A stretch of 56,063 nt of DNA from Steroidobacteraceae bacterium (GCA_019187495.1 JABAQN010000030.1:1-56063); one strand, 5' to 3'. Counted from the stretch's first letter, positions 8,640 to 20,162 are shown. Numbers and translations: made by a program. Notes: a model not told the origin generated them from the sequence alone.

Positions 8640-9365
8640 ATGTCTGCCCGCATGAGCGAACCCGGTGCTTTCCCCATCGTCCCCGTGGCCGGCCTCGATA
8701 TCGACCTGGTCGGCGATTTTTCGTGCCCGTGGTCCTTCCTCGGCACCCGCCGCCTCGCGCGCGCGCTCGAGCAGCTGCGCGGCGTGCCGGTGCGGGAATT
8801 GCGCTGGCATCCGCTGCGCCTGGTACGCCCCGCCGAGGCCGGCGGCGCGGGAAATGTGCCCACGAGCTGGCGCGGCCATCTCGCGGCGCGCCTGCCGCAG
8901 GGCGTCAGCGTCGAGCTCGCGGAGTCGAGCCTTGCGGAGGCCGGCAAGGCGCTCGGCATCCACTTCGACTTCACGCGGCTCGGCGGCATGCCGGACACCA
9001 CGGCGGCGCATCGGCTGGTCAAGCTCGCCGCCGCCGAGGGGCTCCACGGCGCCGTGCTCGACGCGATCTTCCAGGCGTATTTCGAACGGGGCCAGGACAT
9101 CGGCGACATCAGTGTGCTCGCCGCCATCGGCGAGGAGTGCGGTGTGTCGGACAAGGTGCTGGCGACTTTCCGCGACGACCCGCAGGCGGCTTACGCGGAG
9201 GTGATCGAGGACGAGCGGCGCCTGCTGCTGCTCGGCGTGAACTCGATCCCGAACCTGCTCCTCAACCGCCAGGTGCTCGTGCCGGGGCCTGCGGATGAGC
9301 AGATCTACGTCAAGGCGATCGACCAGGCGTTGTTTCCGGGCACCGGCTCGGAGACAAAACACTGA
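8640..9365 (+). CDS. DsbA family oxidoreductase-like protein (FrnE/HCCA isomerase type)
   Basis: The 241-aa protein has a thioredoxin fold with a helical insertion, as in FrnE and 2-hydroxychromene-2-carboxylate isomerases. The active-site position reads CPWS (residues 29-32) rather than the CPWC of a disulfide-exchange enzyme, which favours a glutathione-dependent or monothiol role. The motif GVNSIPNLLLNRQ with cis-Pro lies near the C-terminus (about 200-212). There is no signal peptide, so it is cytoplasmic. Starts at 8640 or 8652 are both possible. It follows the oxidoreductase gene by 49 bp and probably shares its transcript. Confidence 0.8.
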   Translation: MSARMSEPGAFPIVPVAGLDIDLVGDFSCPWSFLGTRRLARALEQLRGVPVRELRWHPLRLVRPAEAGGAGNVPTSWRGHLAARLPQGVSVELAESSLAEAGKALGIHFDFTRLGGMPDTTAAHRLVKLAAAEGLHGAVLDAIFQAYFERGQDIGDISVLAAIGEECGVSDKVLATFRDDPQAAYAEVIEDERRLLLLGVNSIPNLLLNRQVLVPGPADEQIYVKAIDQALFPGTGSETKH

Positions 9366-9407
9366 GAGAGGCGGGCGGCGAACAGCCCCAAGCTGTACGC
9401 TACCCGG

Positions 9408-10331
9408 ATGTCCCCCGCGCACCTCGAGATCTCCCCGCGCCCGGTCACGGTTGCCGCGACCCAGTTCGCCTGTTCGTGGGATCGCGATGCGAACATCGCG
9501 ACCGCCGAGCGGCTGGTGCGCGAGGCCGCCGGGCGCGGAGCGCAGGTGATACTGCTGCAGGAGCTTTTCGAGACGCCATATTTCTGCATCGAACAGGATG
9601 CACGTCATCTCGCGCTCGCAACCACGCTCGCCGACAACCCCGCCGTTCGTCATTTCGTGCCCCTCGCGCGAGCGCTCGGGGTCGTCCTGCCGGTCAGCTT
9701 TTTCGAGCGCGCGGGCAATGCGTTCTTCAACTCGGTCGCGATCATCGATGCCGACGGACGAATCGCGGGCGTCTATCGGAAATCGCATATTCCGAACGGG
9801 CCGGGTTACCAGGAGAAGAACTATTTCTCGCCGGGCGACACGGGTTTCAGGGTGTGGAATACGCGCTTTGCCCGCATCGGCGTCGGCATTTGCTGGGACC
9901 AGTGGTTTCCCGAAAGCGCGCGCTGCATGGCGTTGCTCGGGGCGGAACTGCTTCTTTATCCGACGGCGATCGGCACCGAGCCCCCGCCCGCACTCCCCGT
10001 GAATTCGCGCGAACACTGGCAACGCGCGCAGCAGGGGCATGCCGCCGCGAACATGATGCCGCTCGTCGCGTCGAATCGGCACGGCATCGAGCGATCGCTG
10101 CAGGATCCCGACGGGCTGTGGATACGTTTCCACGGATCATCGTTCATTGCCGACCCGACCGGCGCGATCGTGGCCGAGGCGGCCGGGGAAGGGGACGCGG
10201 TGCTCACCGCCACCTTCGATCTCGCCGCGGTCGAGCAGCTGCGCAACAACTGGTTCGTGTTCCGCGACCGGCGACCCGACCTCTACGGTCCGATCACGAC
10301 GCTCGATGGTTCCATCCACACGGCTTCGTGA
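9408..10331 (+). CDS. aguB: N-carbamoylputrescine amidase
   Basis: This 307-aa nitrilase-superfamily enzyme hydrolyses N-carbamoylputrescine to putrescine, CO2 and ammonia, the last step of the agmatine route of polyamine synthesis. The Glu-Lys-Cys triad is visible: E52 in LLQELFETPYF, K125 in YRKSHIP, and C162 in GICWDQWFPE. The wording ETPYF, PNGPGYQEKNYF and WDQWFPE is diagnostic of AguB. The usual partner, agmatine deiminase AguA, is not in the window. Length matches the family (about 290-300 aa). Confidence 0.93.
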   Translation: MSPAHLEISPRPVTVAATQFACSWDRDANIATAERLVREAAGRGAQVILLQELFETPYFCIEQDARHLALATTLADNPAVRHFVPLARALGVVLPVSFFERAGNAFFNSVAIIDADGRIAGVYRKSHIPNGPGYQEKNYFSPGDTGFRVWNTRFARIGVGICWDQWFPESARCMALLGAELLLYPTAIGTEPPPALPVNSREHWQRAQQGHAAANMMPLVASNRHGIERSLQDPDGLWIRFHGSSFIADPTGAIVAEAAGEGDAVLTATFDLAAVEQLRNNWFVFRDRRPDLYGPITTLDGSIHTAS

Positions 10332-10466
10332 GCCGCAGGCTGCCTGGCGCGCGATGGCGCGCAAGGCGGGCAGGGTGTGGCGCGATCACGGGGCGCTCGA
10401 GTACCGGGAATGCCTCGCCGACGAAAGGTATTCGTCGACGTCTGACCGGCCGCGGAACCCGCGCGT

Positions 10467-10480
10467 TTGATCCGGATCAA
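10467..10480. promoter_or_regulatory. FNR/ANR-type box upstream of nadA
   Basis: TTGATCCGGATCAA is a perfect 14-bp palindrome and an exact match to the TTGAT-N4-ATCAA consensus of FNR/ANR oxygen sensors. Its centre lies about 41 bp upstream of the nadA start codon. A weak -10-like TAGTCT at 10503-10508 would place transcription start at or near the nadA ATG with the box at about -41.5, the class II activator position. Confidence 0.65.
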
Positions 10481-10514
10481 GGAAGCCGCCGCCGCGTCCG
10501 CCTAGTCTCGGGGG

Positions 10515-11513
10515 ATGATCCACCCCGATTACACGCGTGACGAGCATTCCGCGCGTTACCCGCGCGTCGAGCGGCTGATGCCCGCCATGGAGTGGGACGC
10601 GCACTTCGATACCGTGCGGGAGATCGAGCAACTGAAGCGCGAACGCAACGCGATCGTGCTCGCGCACAACTACCAGCGCCCGGAGATTTTCCACGGCGTC
10701 GCCGACGTCCAGGGTGACTCGCTCGCGCTGGCCGGCGCCGCGGCGCGCTCGCGCGCCGAAGTCGTCGTGATGTGCGGCGTGCATTTCATGGCCGAGACCG
10801 CCAAGCTCCTGGCGCCGCGCAAGACGGTGCTGCTGCCCGACCTCGGGGCGGGGTGTTCGCTCGCCGATTCGATCACGGCGGCGGACGTGCGCGCGTTGCG
10901 TGCCGCGCACCCGCGTGCGCCGGTCGTCTGCTACGTCAACACCAGCGCCGAGGTGAAGGCCGCGAGCGACGTCTGCTGCACTTCGGCGAATGCGCTGCAG
11001 ATCGTCGAGAGCCTGGGCGAGCCCGAGGTGATCTTCGTACCGGACCAGTTCCTCGCGGCCTGGGTCGCGAGGCACACGCGCGTGCGGATCATCCCCTGGA
11101 AGGGGCGCTGCGAGGTCCACGAGCGCTTCACCGCTCCCGAAATCGAGGAATACCGGCGCGACACGCAGGCCTATGTGCTCGCGCACCCGGAGTGCTCGCC
11201 CGAGGTGCAGCAGGCGGCGGACTATGTCGGCTCGACCTCGGGCATGATCGAGGCGCTGCGCAAGGCGCGCCCGGCGCGCGCGGTGCTGATCACGGAATGC
11301 TCGATGGCGGACAACGTGTCGAGCGCCTTTCCGCAGACCGAGTTCCTGCGGCCGTGCAACCTGTGCCCGCACATGCAGCGCATCACGCTGACGGGTGTAC
11401 ACGCGGCGCTGCGCGACCTCGCGCCGCAAATCGAGGTGGACGAGGCGCTGGCGCCCGCTGCGCGCGCATGCGTGCAGCGGATGTTCGAGCAGATGTACCG
11501 GCTCACGGCGTGA
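10515..11513 (+). CDS. nadA: Quinolinate synthase
   Basis: This 332-aa enzyme condenses iminoaspartate with dihydroxyacetone phosphate to quinolinate in NAD biosynthesis, using an oxygen-sensitive [4Fe-4S] cluster. The three cluster cysteines are C114 (GAGCSLAD), C199 (KGRCEVHERF) and C284 (PCNLCPHM). Substrate motifs AHNYQRPEIF and YVNTSAEVKA are intact. The HNYQ...EVHERF wording is closer to NadA of alphaproteobacteria and Gram-positives than to E. coli NadA (AHYYTDP). Its stop codon lies inside the GTGA that starts nadB, giving translational coupling with the enzyme that makes its unstable substrate. Confidence 0.95.
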   Translation: MIHPDYTRDEHSARYPRVERLMPAMEWDAHFDTVREIEQLKRERNAIVLAHNYQRPEIFHGVADVQGDSLALAGAAARSRAEVVVMCGVHFMAETAKLLAPRKTVLLPDLGAGCSLADSITAADVRALRAAHPRAPVVCYVNTSAEVKAASDVCCTSANALQIVESLGEPEVIFVPDQFLAAWVARHTRVRIIPWKGRCEVHERFTAPEIEEYRRDTQAYVLAHPECSPEVQQAADYVGSTSGMIEALRKARPARAVLITECSMADNVSSAFPQTEFLRPCNLCPHMQRITLTGVHAALRDLAPQIEVDEALAPAARACVQRMFEQMYRLTA

Positions 11514-12991
11514 AATCGCGCGACACCGATGTCGTGATCATCGGGGCGGGTGCGGCGGGTCTTGCGACTGCGCTGCACGCCCACAGCCGGCGCGTGCTCG
11601 TGCTGGCGCCGGGCGCTCCCGCGGGCACGGCGAGCGATCTCGCCCAGGGCGGCATTGCCGCGGCGGTGGGCCCCGGCGACAGCGTCGAGCAGCACCTGAA
11701 GGACACGATGATCGCGGGGCAACCGGCGGTCGATGCGAACGCGGCCACGTACCTGTGCGACGAGGGTCCGTCCGCGATCCGCTGGCTCGCGACGCTCGGG
11801 GTGCCGTTTGCGCGCGAGGGTGATCACTGGTCGCTGCATCGCGAGGCCGCCCATTCGTGCGCCCGCGTGCTGCACGTCGGCGGCGCGGCGACCGGCGCGG
11901 CGGTGATGAATGCCCTCAGGAGGGCGAGTGCGGCCTCGAACCACATCGAGTTCGCGTCGGGATTGCGGGCCGTGCAGCTCCTCCGGGACCGCGACGGCGT
12001 CGGCGGCGTACTCGTCCATGACACCACGGGTGAGCCGCTCGCGGTTCGCGCGCGCGCCGTCGTGATCGCGACCGGCGGCATCGGCGGGCTGTATGCGCGC
12101 ACCACCAATCCGCTCGGTGCCTGCGGCGACGGACTCGCGATGGCGCTGGCAGCCGGCGCACGCGGCGCCGCCCTCGAGTTCGTGCAGTTTCATCCGACGG
12201 CGCTCGACGTCGAGTCGCAGCCGCTGCCCCTGATCACCGAGGCCCTGCGTGGCGCCGGTGCGCGCCTGATCGACGATACCGGGGCGTTGGTGATGGACGC
12301 GATTCCCGGTGGCGACCTCGCGCCTCGCGATGTCGTCGCGCGCGCGGTGCATGCCGCGCAGCAGCGCAGGCGGCGTGTACGGCTCGATGCGCGGCGCCTG
12401 CGGGATGGCACTGTGAGCGCACTTTTCCCGGAGATTGCGCGCCGCTGCCTCTCCTTCGGCATCGACCCGGACCGCGAGCCGATCCCGGTGACCCCGGCGG
12501 CGCACTACCACATGGGCGGTGTCGCGGTGGACCTCGATGGACGCTCGAGCCTGCCGGGCCTCTGGGCGGTGGGCGAGGCCGCCTGCAACGGTGTGCACGG
12601 CGCGAACCGGCTCGCGAGCAATTCGTTGCTCGAGGCGATCGTGTTCGGTCGCCGGCTCGGTGCGGGCCTCGCACGCACACCGCTGCGCCCGCTCCCGGGC
12701 AACGGCGACCTGCAGATCGAGCCGCATGCGTCGCCGGCGGGCGTCGTGTCGAGCGAGGTGCGTGCGTTGATGTGGCGCGCCGCGGGCGTGGTGCGCGATG
12801 GCGTGACGCTCGCGCGCGGCCTCGCGACCCTCGTGAACCTCGAACGCCAGGTGGGCAGGGCGGATTGCCTCGGCCGCGCCCGGCTGCTGCTCGTGCGGCG
12901 GATCCTCGAAGCGGCGCTCGCACGCACGGAGAACTGCGGCGCGCACTGGCGCAGCGATGCGAGGTCAGGGGTGCTCGCCGAGACCGCCTGA
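11510..12991 (+). CDS. nadB: L-aspartate oxidase
   Basis: This 493-aa FAD flavoprotein oxidises L-aspartate to iminoaspartate, the substrate of NadA. It has the N-terminal dinucleotide-binding motif VIIGAGAAGLATAL, the succinate dehydrogenase/fumarate reductase family motif SDLAQGGIAAA, the active-site segment FVQFHPTAL, the HYHMGGVAVD region and the C-terminal NCGAHWRSDAR typical of NadB. I chose GTG at 11510 because it overlaps the nadA stop by 4 bp and sits two codons from conserved sequence; no better start is nearby. nadC is not in the window. Confidence 0.94.
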   Translation: MKSRDTDVVIIGAGAAGLATALHAHSRRVLVLAPGAPAGTASDLAQGGIAAAVGPGDSVEQHLKDTMIAGQPAVDANAATYLCDEGPSAIRWLATLGVPFAREGDHWSLHREAAHSCARVLHVGGAATGAAVMNALRRASAASNHIEFASGLRAVQLLRDRDGVGGVLVHDTTGEPLAVRARAVVIATGGIGGLYARTTNPLGACGDGLAMALAAGARGAALEFVQFHPTALDVESQPLPLITEALRGAGARLIDDTGALVMDAIPGGDLAPRDVVARAVHAAQQRRRRVRLDARRLRDGTVSALFPEIARRCLSFGIDPDREPIPVTPAAHYHMGGVAVDLDGRSSLPGLWAVGEAACNGVHGANRLASNSLLEAIVFGRRLGAGLARTPLRPLPGNGDLQIEPHASPAGVVSSEVRALMWRAAGVVRDGVTLARGLATLVNLERQVGRADCLGRARLLLVRRILEAALARTENCGAHWRSDARSGVLAETA

Positions 12992-13037
12992 TCGCGCCCG
13001 GCGCATGCCCGCCCGAACGGGCGTAAGCTCGCTCGAC

Positions 13038-15032
<1,995 letters not shown>

Positions 15033-15623
15033 AGTTCTCCACGGTTTCAAACGTGGGGCGACCCAGCATGCGCGCGATTTTCCATTCGCCCTTTTCCCGG
15101 ACGAACTCGTAGAAGTGCTGGCCTTCCACATGGTGGCGAGTGTTGGCGCCAAAGCCCGGATTGTTGTAGCCGAGGTGCACGAAGTAGTCGGCGCCGCTCG
15201 CTTCTGCTCCGCGGACTTCGACCCTGACGTTCGAGATGCTGCTGAAGGAACATTGTTCGGCACGGAAGACCGAATCCAGGAAGAGCTTCCTGATGGCCGC
15301 TTGCCCGACCGCACTTGCATGGCCGTAGGCGGATAGATCGTAAACGGCATCTTCGGCGAACAGCGCCATCACGTCTTCGATCTGCTTGCCATCGACCGCC
15401 CAGGCGTACCTCACGGGCAGCTTCGCGATCTCGGCTTCGGAGCGCAGCCGCTCCATCAGGCTCTCGCGATCGACGGCCGCGGGCGCCGAGCCCACGGCGG
15501 CAAAAAGCGCCGCGGCCAGGGTCCATAGATATCGGTTGCTCATCAGTGTGCCGCCAAGCCAGATGATTCAGCCGCGAGAATGGGGCAGTTGCGCCGCGAA
15601 TGGAACGCGATCCCGGGATCAGA

Positions 15624-15644
15624 TTTGCAGCGAACATCTGCAAA
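15624..15644. promoter_or_regulatory. Inverted repeat between SnoaL-like gene and TonB receptor gene
   Basis: TTTGCAG (15624-15630) and CTGCAAA (15638-15644) are perfect inverted repeats with a 7-nt spacer. They lie in the 176-bp divergent intergenic region. The T-N11-A spacing inside the dyad fits a LysR-type site, and a LysR gene lies downstream of the receptor, but the link is inferred. Confidence 0.45.
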
Positions 15645-15719
15645 ACTTCGTGTTTACAAGCCCGGGAAGGCCACCTAGCTTGCCTTTCGATACCTGAACG
15701 GGCCGGAAGGAAGACGAAC

Positions 15720-18116
15720 ATGCAGGCAATTCGGCACACCCGTGCGACGGGCGCAATCCGCGATGGCATGATTGCGGCCGCGCTCGGTGCCGCGAGCATT
15801 GCGGCGCAGGCGCAGGATGCGCCGTCGGCCGGCACGCCCGCGCTCGAAGAGATCGTCGTTACCGCTGAACGACGCGAAACAGCATTGCAGGACACGCCCA
15901 TCTCGCTCGCCGTCATGGGGACCGCGCAGCTCGAGGCGATCGGTGCCTTCGAGATCAGCGATATCTCCGACCAGATACCGAACGTCCGTATCAATTCGAT
16001 CGCCGGGTCACAGTCGAACATCGGCATCGGCATCCGGGGCGTTTCGGCGACAGATACACAGCTCGCCATGGACCCGGCGGTCGGCATTTATCTCGATGGC
16101 GTGTATATCGGCCGCCACACCGGCGCGGTATTCGACATCGTCGACCTCGAGCGGATCGAGGTATTGCGCGGCCCGCAGGGGACACTCTATGGGCGCAACT
16201 CGACGGGCGGTGCGATCAATCTCGTGACGCGCAAGCCGGGTGACGAGCCGGCGTTTGCACAGACCCTCGGTTACGGCAGCGAGAATCTGTTGCGCAGCAC
16301 GACCCGCGTGGACCTGCCGCTGTCCGGGCAGCTTGCCGCCTCGCTCTCGTACAATCACACGCAGCGCGACGGTTACGTGGACAGCCTGTACAGCGGCAAG
16401 GATCTCGGCGCCATCAAGTCCGATGCCGCGCGCCTGGCCTTGCGCTGGGCGCCGGGCGAGCGCTTCACGGCGGACTATGCGTTCGACTGGTCGCAGCGCC
16501 AGGCGAACAATGCGACCGCGCAGCTGGTGCACGTGCGGCCACTGCAGATCAGCCTCGGCGGCCGCTTCTATCAGCAGCTCGCGGCCGTTTCGTCGCCGGA
16601 CCGCATGCAGAGGCTGCCCCTGGTCCAGGACAGCAATGACGAAAACACGGCCGACGTATATGGCCACGCGCTGACCCTGCAATGGCATCCGGCGGCGGAC
16701 CTGACCGTGAAATCGATCAGCTCATATCGAACGTGGAAGGAAGATGAGCGAGGCAACAGTTTTGGTGATGTCTTCGTCGACGCCAACACCGTGCTGAACG
16801 GCGCGAGCGGAACGTACATCCCGGCCGGCCAGCAGGTCGCGAATTTCTACTCCACGCGCAAGGACGAGCAGGAGCAGTGGAGCGAGGAACTGCAGTTGCT
16901 GGGCTCGGCCTTCGAAAACCGGCTGACGTACACCCTCGGAGCCTACTACTTCACCGAGGAGGGCAAGGAATTCAATCCGTCGATGTACGTCCTGCCCGCG
17001 CAGTTCGCCTTCGGCAGCCAGCCGCTCGCGACCCAGCGGTTCCTGTGTGCGGATTTCGTCTCGTCGACGCCGTGCCTCGGCAAGAGCGTACGCCTCGGCA
17101 ACCCGGCGTTCCGGTACGCGGTCGACAATGAAGCCTATGCGCTGTATGGCCAGATGACCTGGGCGATCAACGATGCCGTCGACCTCACGTTCGGTGGCCG
17201 CTGGTCGAGGGACCGCAGGTCCGCGACCCTGACCACCCTGTTCGGCGGCGCACCGGGCACAGTGGAAGGCAGCAAGTCGTGGAGTGACTTCAGCCCGAGC
17301 GGCACGTTGTCCTGGAAAGCCAGGGAGGGCATCAACACCTATTTCAAGGTCGCGACCGCCTATCGCGCGGGTGGCTTCAATGCCCGCGCGACGACCATCG
17401 CGTCGTTCATGTCGCCGGTCGATGCCGAAACCGTGCTGGCGTACGAGCTCGGCCTGAAGTCCGAATTCTGGGGGCGTCGCGCGCGCTTCAACGTGGCGCT
17501 GTTCGACATGGACTACGAGGACCGCCAGGTGAAGCAGTTCGAGGCGGGCACCGGCGGCGCATCGCAGCGCTTCGTCAATGCCGGCAAGAGCAGCGCACGG
17601 GGAGTGGAGATGGATTTCACGGCGCTGCCTGTCGAGGGGTTGGAGCTCCGGCTGAGCTACGGTTATCTCGATGTCAAGTACGACGAGTACATCACCGCGA
17701 TCTCGAATCCCGTGACCGGGCTCGGCACCGGCGTCACCGCCGACGTTTCCGGGATCGCGTCGACGCTGGTGCATGCGCCGAAGCACACCGGTGCGGCGAG
17801 CGCCGAGTACACCTTCCCGGCGACGAGCCACGGTACGTGGGCGCTGTGGGCGGGCGCCACCTACGCGAGCCGCCGGGACTTCGACCCGTTGCTCTATCTG
17901 TACACATCGACGGCGGCGCACACGCTGATCGATGCGCGCCTGACATTGCGTGATGTCCCGTTGCGCAAGGGCAACCTGCTTTTCTCGGTGTGGGGCCGCA
18001 ACCTTGCGGACAAGGCGGTGCGCGAATGGAGCATTGATTTCGGCGCCATGGGATGGGCCATCAGCACCTTCGCGCCCGGGCGCACATTCGGTGTCAACGT
18101 GGGTTATCAGCTCTGA
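15720..18116 (+). CDS. TonB-dependent outer-membrane receptor
   Basis: This 798-aa receptor imports a large or scarce ligand across the outer membrane using TonB/ExbBD energy. A signal peptide ends near AAQAQD, and the TonB box EEIVVTAERRET follows at once. A plug domain (about residues 55-170, with LERIEVLRGPQGTLYGRN) precedes a 22-strand barrel ending in the terminal aromatic-rich strand FGVNVGYQL. I chose ATG 15720 because it has the purine-rich GGAAGGAAGACGA upstream and leads directly into the signal peptide. The family is the large iron-complex-like type used for many organic ligands, so iron is not implied. It ends convergent with a LysR gene (10-bp overlap). Confidence 0.93.
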   Translation: MQAIRHTRATGAIRDGMIAAALGAASIAAQAQDAPSAGTPALEEIVVTAERRETALQDTPISLAVMGTAQLEAIGAFEISDISDQIPNVRINSIAGSQSNIGIGIRGVSATDTQLAMDPAVGIYLDGVYIGRHTGAVFDIVDLERIEVLRGPQGTLYGRNSTGGAINLVTRKPGDEPAFAQTLGYGSENLLRSTTRVDLPLSGQLAASLSYNHTQRDGYVDSLYSGKDLGAIKSDAARLALRWAPGERFTADYAFDWSQRQANNATAQLVHVRPLQISLGGRFYQQLAAVSSPDRMQRLPLVQDSNDENTADVYGHALTLQWHPAADLTVKSISSYRTWKEDERGNSFGDVFVDANTVLNGASGTYIPAGQQVANFYSTRKDEQEQWSEELQLLGSAFENRLTYTLGAYYFTEEGKEFNPSMYVLPAQFAFGSQPLATQRFLCADFVSSTPCLGKSVRLGNPAFRYAVDNEAYALYGQMTWAINDAVDLTFGGRWSRDRRSATLTTLFGGAPGTVEGSKSWSDFSPSGTLSWKAREGINTYFKVATAYRAGGFNARATTIASFMSPVDAETVLAYELGLKSEFWGRRARFNVALFDMDYEDRQVKQFEAGTGGASQRFVNAGKSSARGVEMDFTALPVEGLELRLSYGYLDVKYDEYITAISNPVTGLGTGVTADVSGIASTLVHAPKHTGAASAEYTFPATSHGTWALWAGATYASRRDFDPLLYLYTSTAAHTLIDARLTLRDVPLRKGNLLFSVWGRNLADKAVREWSIDFGAMGWAISTFAPGRTFGVNVGYQL

Positions 18117-18994
18117 ACCGGCCCCCGCGTGGCGAGCGCCGCGACCAGGTAGTCCGAGAATGCACGGATCGCCGCCCGCCGCAGCGCTTCGGGTAGCGCA
18201 TAGAGGCAGATCTCCACCTCGCTCGTGAGTTCCGGGAGATCGAGTGGCACGAGTTCGGGATCGTTGCCGGCGAGAAAGTCCCAGGCGAGTGCGGCACCGA
18301 GGCCGGCGCGGGCCAGTTGCATCGTGACCGTGCCGGAAGAGGCCATCGCGACGACGTTCAGGTCGGCGCCGAGCGCGGAAGAGGGTCGCCGCGACAGCTC
18401 ATCGGTGATCTGCGACGTGTCCCAGGCGATCCAGTCGACGTCCTGCGCGCGGAGGGGCCGGTCCCGACCGCTGCGAAAAGCGCGGTGGATGTAGGGCCGC
18501 GCACAGAACCGGCCGAGCGATATGCGCTCGAAGCGCTCGATGTTCTCGAGCGGCGCGAAGCGCGGAAATATGTGGATGTCGGCGAGGCCCTTGGTGACGT
18601 CCACGAAATCGTTGGTCATGTCGAGCTGCCAGACGATCTCCGGGTGCCGTCGGCGAAACCCGGCGAGATGCGGCGCGACCAGCCTCAGCATCGATTCCGA
18701 CAGCGAGATCCGGATGATGCCGCGCAGCGACGTGCACGGTCTGGCCGCCTGCTGCTCGAGCCGCGTGAACGAACTCTCGATTTGCTCGAATATCGGCAGC
18801 AGTTCCTGGCCCTTGCCGGCCAGTGAAAAGTTCGAACGCTGCTTCTTGAACAGCGGCGCACCGACGAAGGCTTCCAGCGCCCGTATGCGTCGCATGATCG
18901 TCGTGTAATTGACGGACAGGCGCCTCGAGGCGCCGGAAATGGTTCCCGCGCGATAGAGCGCCAGGAAATAGCGGACATCATCCCAATGAAACAT
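18107..18994 (-). CDS. LysR family transcriptional regulator
   Basis: The 295-aa protein has an N-terminal winged helix-turn-helix (FHWDDVRYFLALYRAGTISG then ASRRLSVNYTTIMRRIRALE) and a periplasmic-binding-protein-like effector domain from about residue 90. LysR proteins usually act as effector-dependent activators at T-N11-A dyads. The nearest candidate dyad is upstream of the TonB receptor (15624-15644), and the gene could control the receptor and SnoaL-like gene. Its own promoter would be in the short gap to the sugar dehydrogenase gene at 19044. Confidence 0.93.
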   Translation of the reverse strand: MFHWDDVRYFLALYRAGTISGASRRLSVNYTTIMRRIRALEAFVGAPLFKKQRSNFSLAGKGQELLPIFEQIESSFTRLEQQAARPCTSLRGIIRISLSESMLRLVAPHLAGFRRRHPEIVWQLDMTNDFVDVTKGLADIHIFPRFAPLENIERFERISLGRFCARPYIHRAFRSGRDRPLRAQDVDWIAWDTSQITDELSRRPSSALGADLNVVAMASSGTVTMQLARAGLGAALAWDFLAGNDPELVPLDLPELTSEVEICLYALPEALRRAAIRAFSDYLVAALATRGPVQS

Positions 18995-19043
18995 GTCGGC
19001 GCAATGATAGCCGCTGGTCGTGGCGCCCGCGCAGCGCGGGTCA

Positions 19044-20162
19044 TCAGGATGCCGGCGTCAACCTGAGCAGCCAGCCCTTCCCGCCGTTCGTGCCATCTTC
19101 CAGCAGCCAGAGCGCGCCATCGGGCCCTTGCCTCACGGCACGAATGCGCCGCCGCATGTCGAAGCGTTCCGCCTCGCGTGCCTTGTCGCCCTGGAACTCG
19201 ATGCGCACCAGCGACTCCGACGACAGGCCGCCGATGAACGCGTTGCCCCGCCATTGCGGGAACAGCGCGCCGTCGTAGAAGAGGAGGCTCGACGGCGAGA
19301 TGACCGGTGTCCAGCTGATCGCAGGCGCGTGGAACTCGGGGCGCGTGACGTGATCCGGAATCGTGCGGCCGTCGTAATGATCGCCATTCGAGACGATCGG
19401 GTAGCCGTAGTTCGCGCCGCGCTCGATGCGATTCAGTTCATCACCGCCGCGCGGGCCCATCTCATTGGCCCACAGCTGGCCCGACGCATCGAAGGCGAGC
19501 CCGAGGACATTGCGGTGGCCGAGTGACCAGACCTGCGCGGCGACGCCGCCCTTTGCGGCGAACGGATTGTCGGCCGGCACGCTGCCGTCATCGTTCAGAC
19601 GCAGGATCTTGCCGAGATTCGAGTTCAGGTCCTGTGCCGGATCGAATTTCTGGCGCTCGCTCGAGCTGATCCACAGCTTGCCGTCGCGATCGAAGGCGAG
19701 GCGATGGCCGAAGTGCCCGGCGCCGCTCGTTTTCGGCACCTGGCGCCAGATCACATGCAGGTCCTCGAGCGCGCCGCCACCCTGGCCATCGAGCACGAGG
19801 CGGGCGCGTGCCACGGCGGCGCCGACGCCACCCTCACCGGCTTCCGCGTAGCTCAGGTAGATGAGCTGGTTCGAGGCGAACTGCGGGTGCAGCGCGACGT
19901 CGCCCAGGCCGCCCTGGCCCTTCTGCACGACAGCGGGCACGCCGCCGACGACACCACTCCCGTGATTCGCCGGATCGTAGAGCTTCAGGACGCCCGCCAT
20001 TTCCGTGACGAGCAGGCGCCCGTCGGGCAGGAAGGCCATCGCCCACGGGGCGTCGAATTTCACGACCTCGGTGGTCGTGAAGCTATTGCCGGTGGATGTG
20101 CCGCAGGCGGCGAGCAGCGCGACCGCGACGACCAGGGCCCATGGACGGCCGTTTCTTTTCAT
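19044..20162 (-). CDS. PQQ-dependent aldose sugar dehydrogenase-like lipoprotein
   Basis: This 372-aa protein carries a lipobox (LLAACGTS) and a six-bladed beta-propeller of the soluble glucose/sorbosone dehydrogenase family (YliI-like). Recognisable segments are APWAMAFLPDGRLLVTEMAG, GQGGLGDVALHPQF, GHFGHRLAFDRDGKLWIS, HRNVLGLAFD, NEMGPRGGDELNRI and FHAPAISWTPVISPSSLLFY. The predicted role is PQQ- and calcium-dependent oxidation of an aldose or other alcohol in the periplasm, passing electrons to the respiratory chain. Its start codon overlaps the stop of the methyltransferase gene (ATGA at 20159-20162). The true substrate is unknown. Confidence 0.88.
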   Translation of the reverse strand: MKRNGRPWALVVAVALLAACGTSTGNSFTTTEVVKFDAPWAMAFLPDGRLLVTEMAGVLKLYDPANHGSGVVGGVPAVVQKGQGGLGDVALHPQFASNQLIYLSYAEAGEGGVGAAVARARLVLDGQGGGALEDLHVIWRQVPKTSGAGHFGHRLAFDRDGKLWISSSERQKFDPAQDLNSNLGKILRLNDDGSVPADNPFAAKGGVAAQVWSLGHRNVLGLAFDASGQLWANEMGPRGGDELNRIERGANYGYPIVSNGDHYDGRTIPDHVTRPEFHAPAISWTPVISPSSLLFYDGALFPQWRGNAFIGGLSSESLVRIEFQGDKAREAERFDMRRRIRAVRQGPDGALWLLEDGTNGGKGWLLRLTPAS

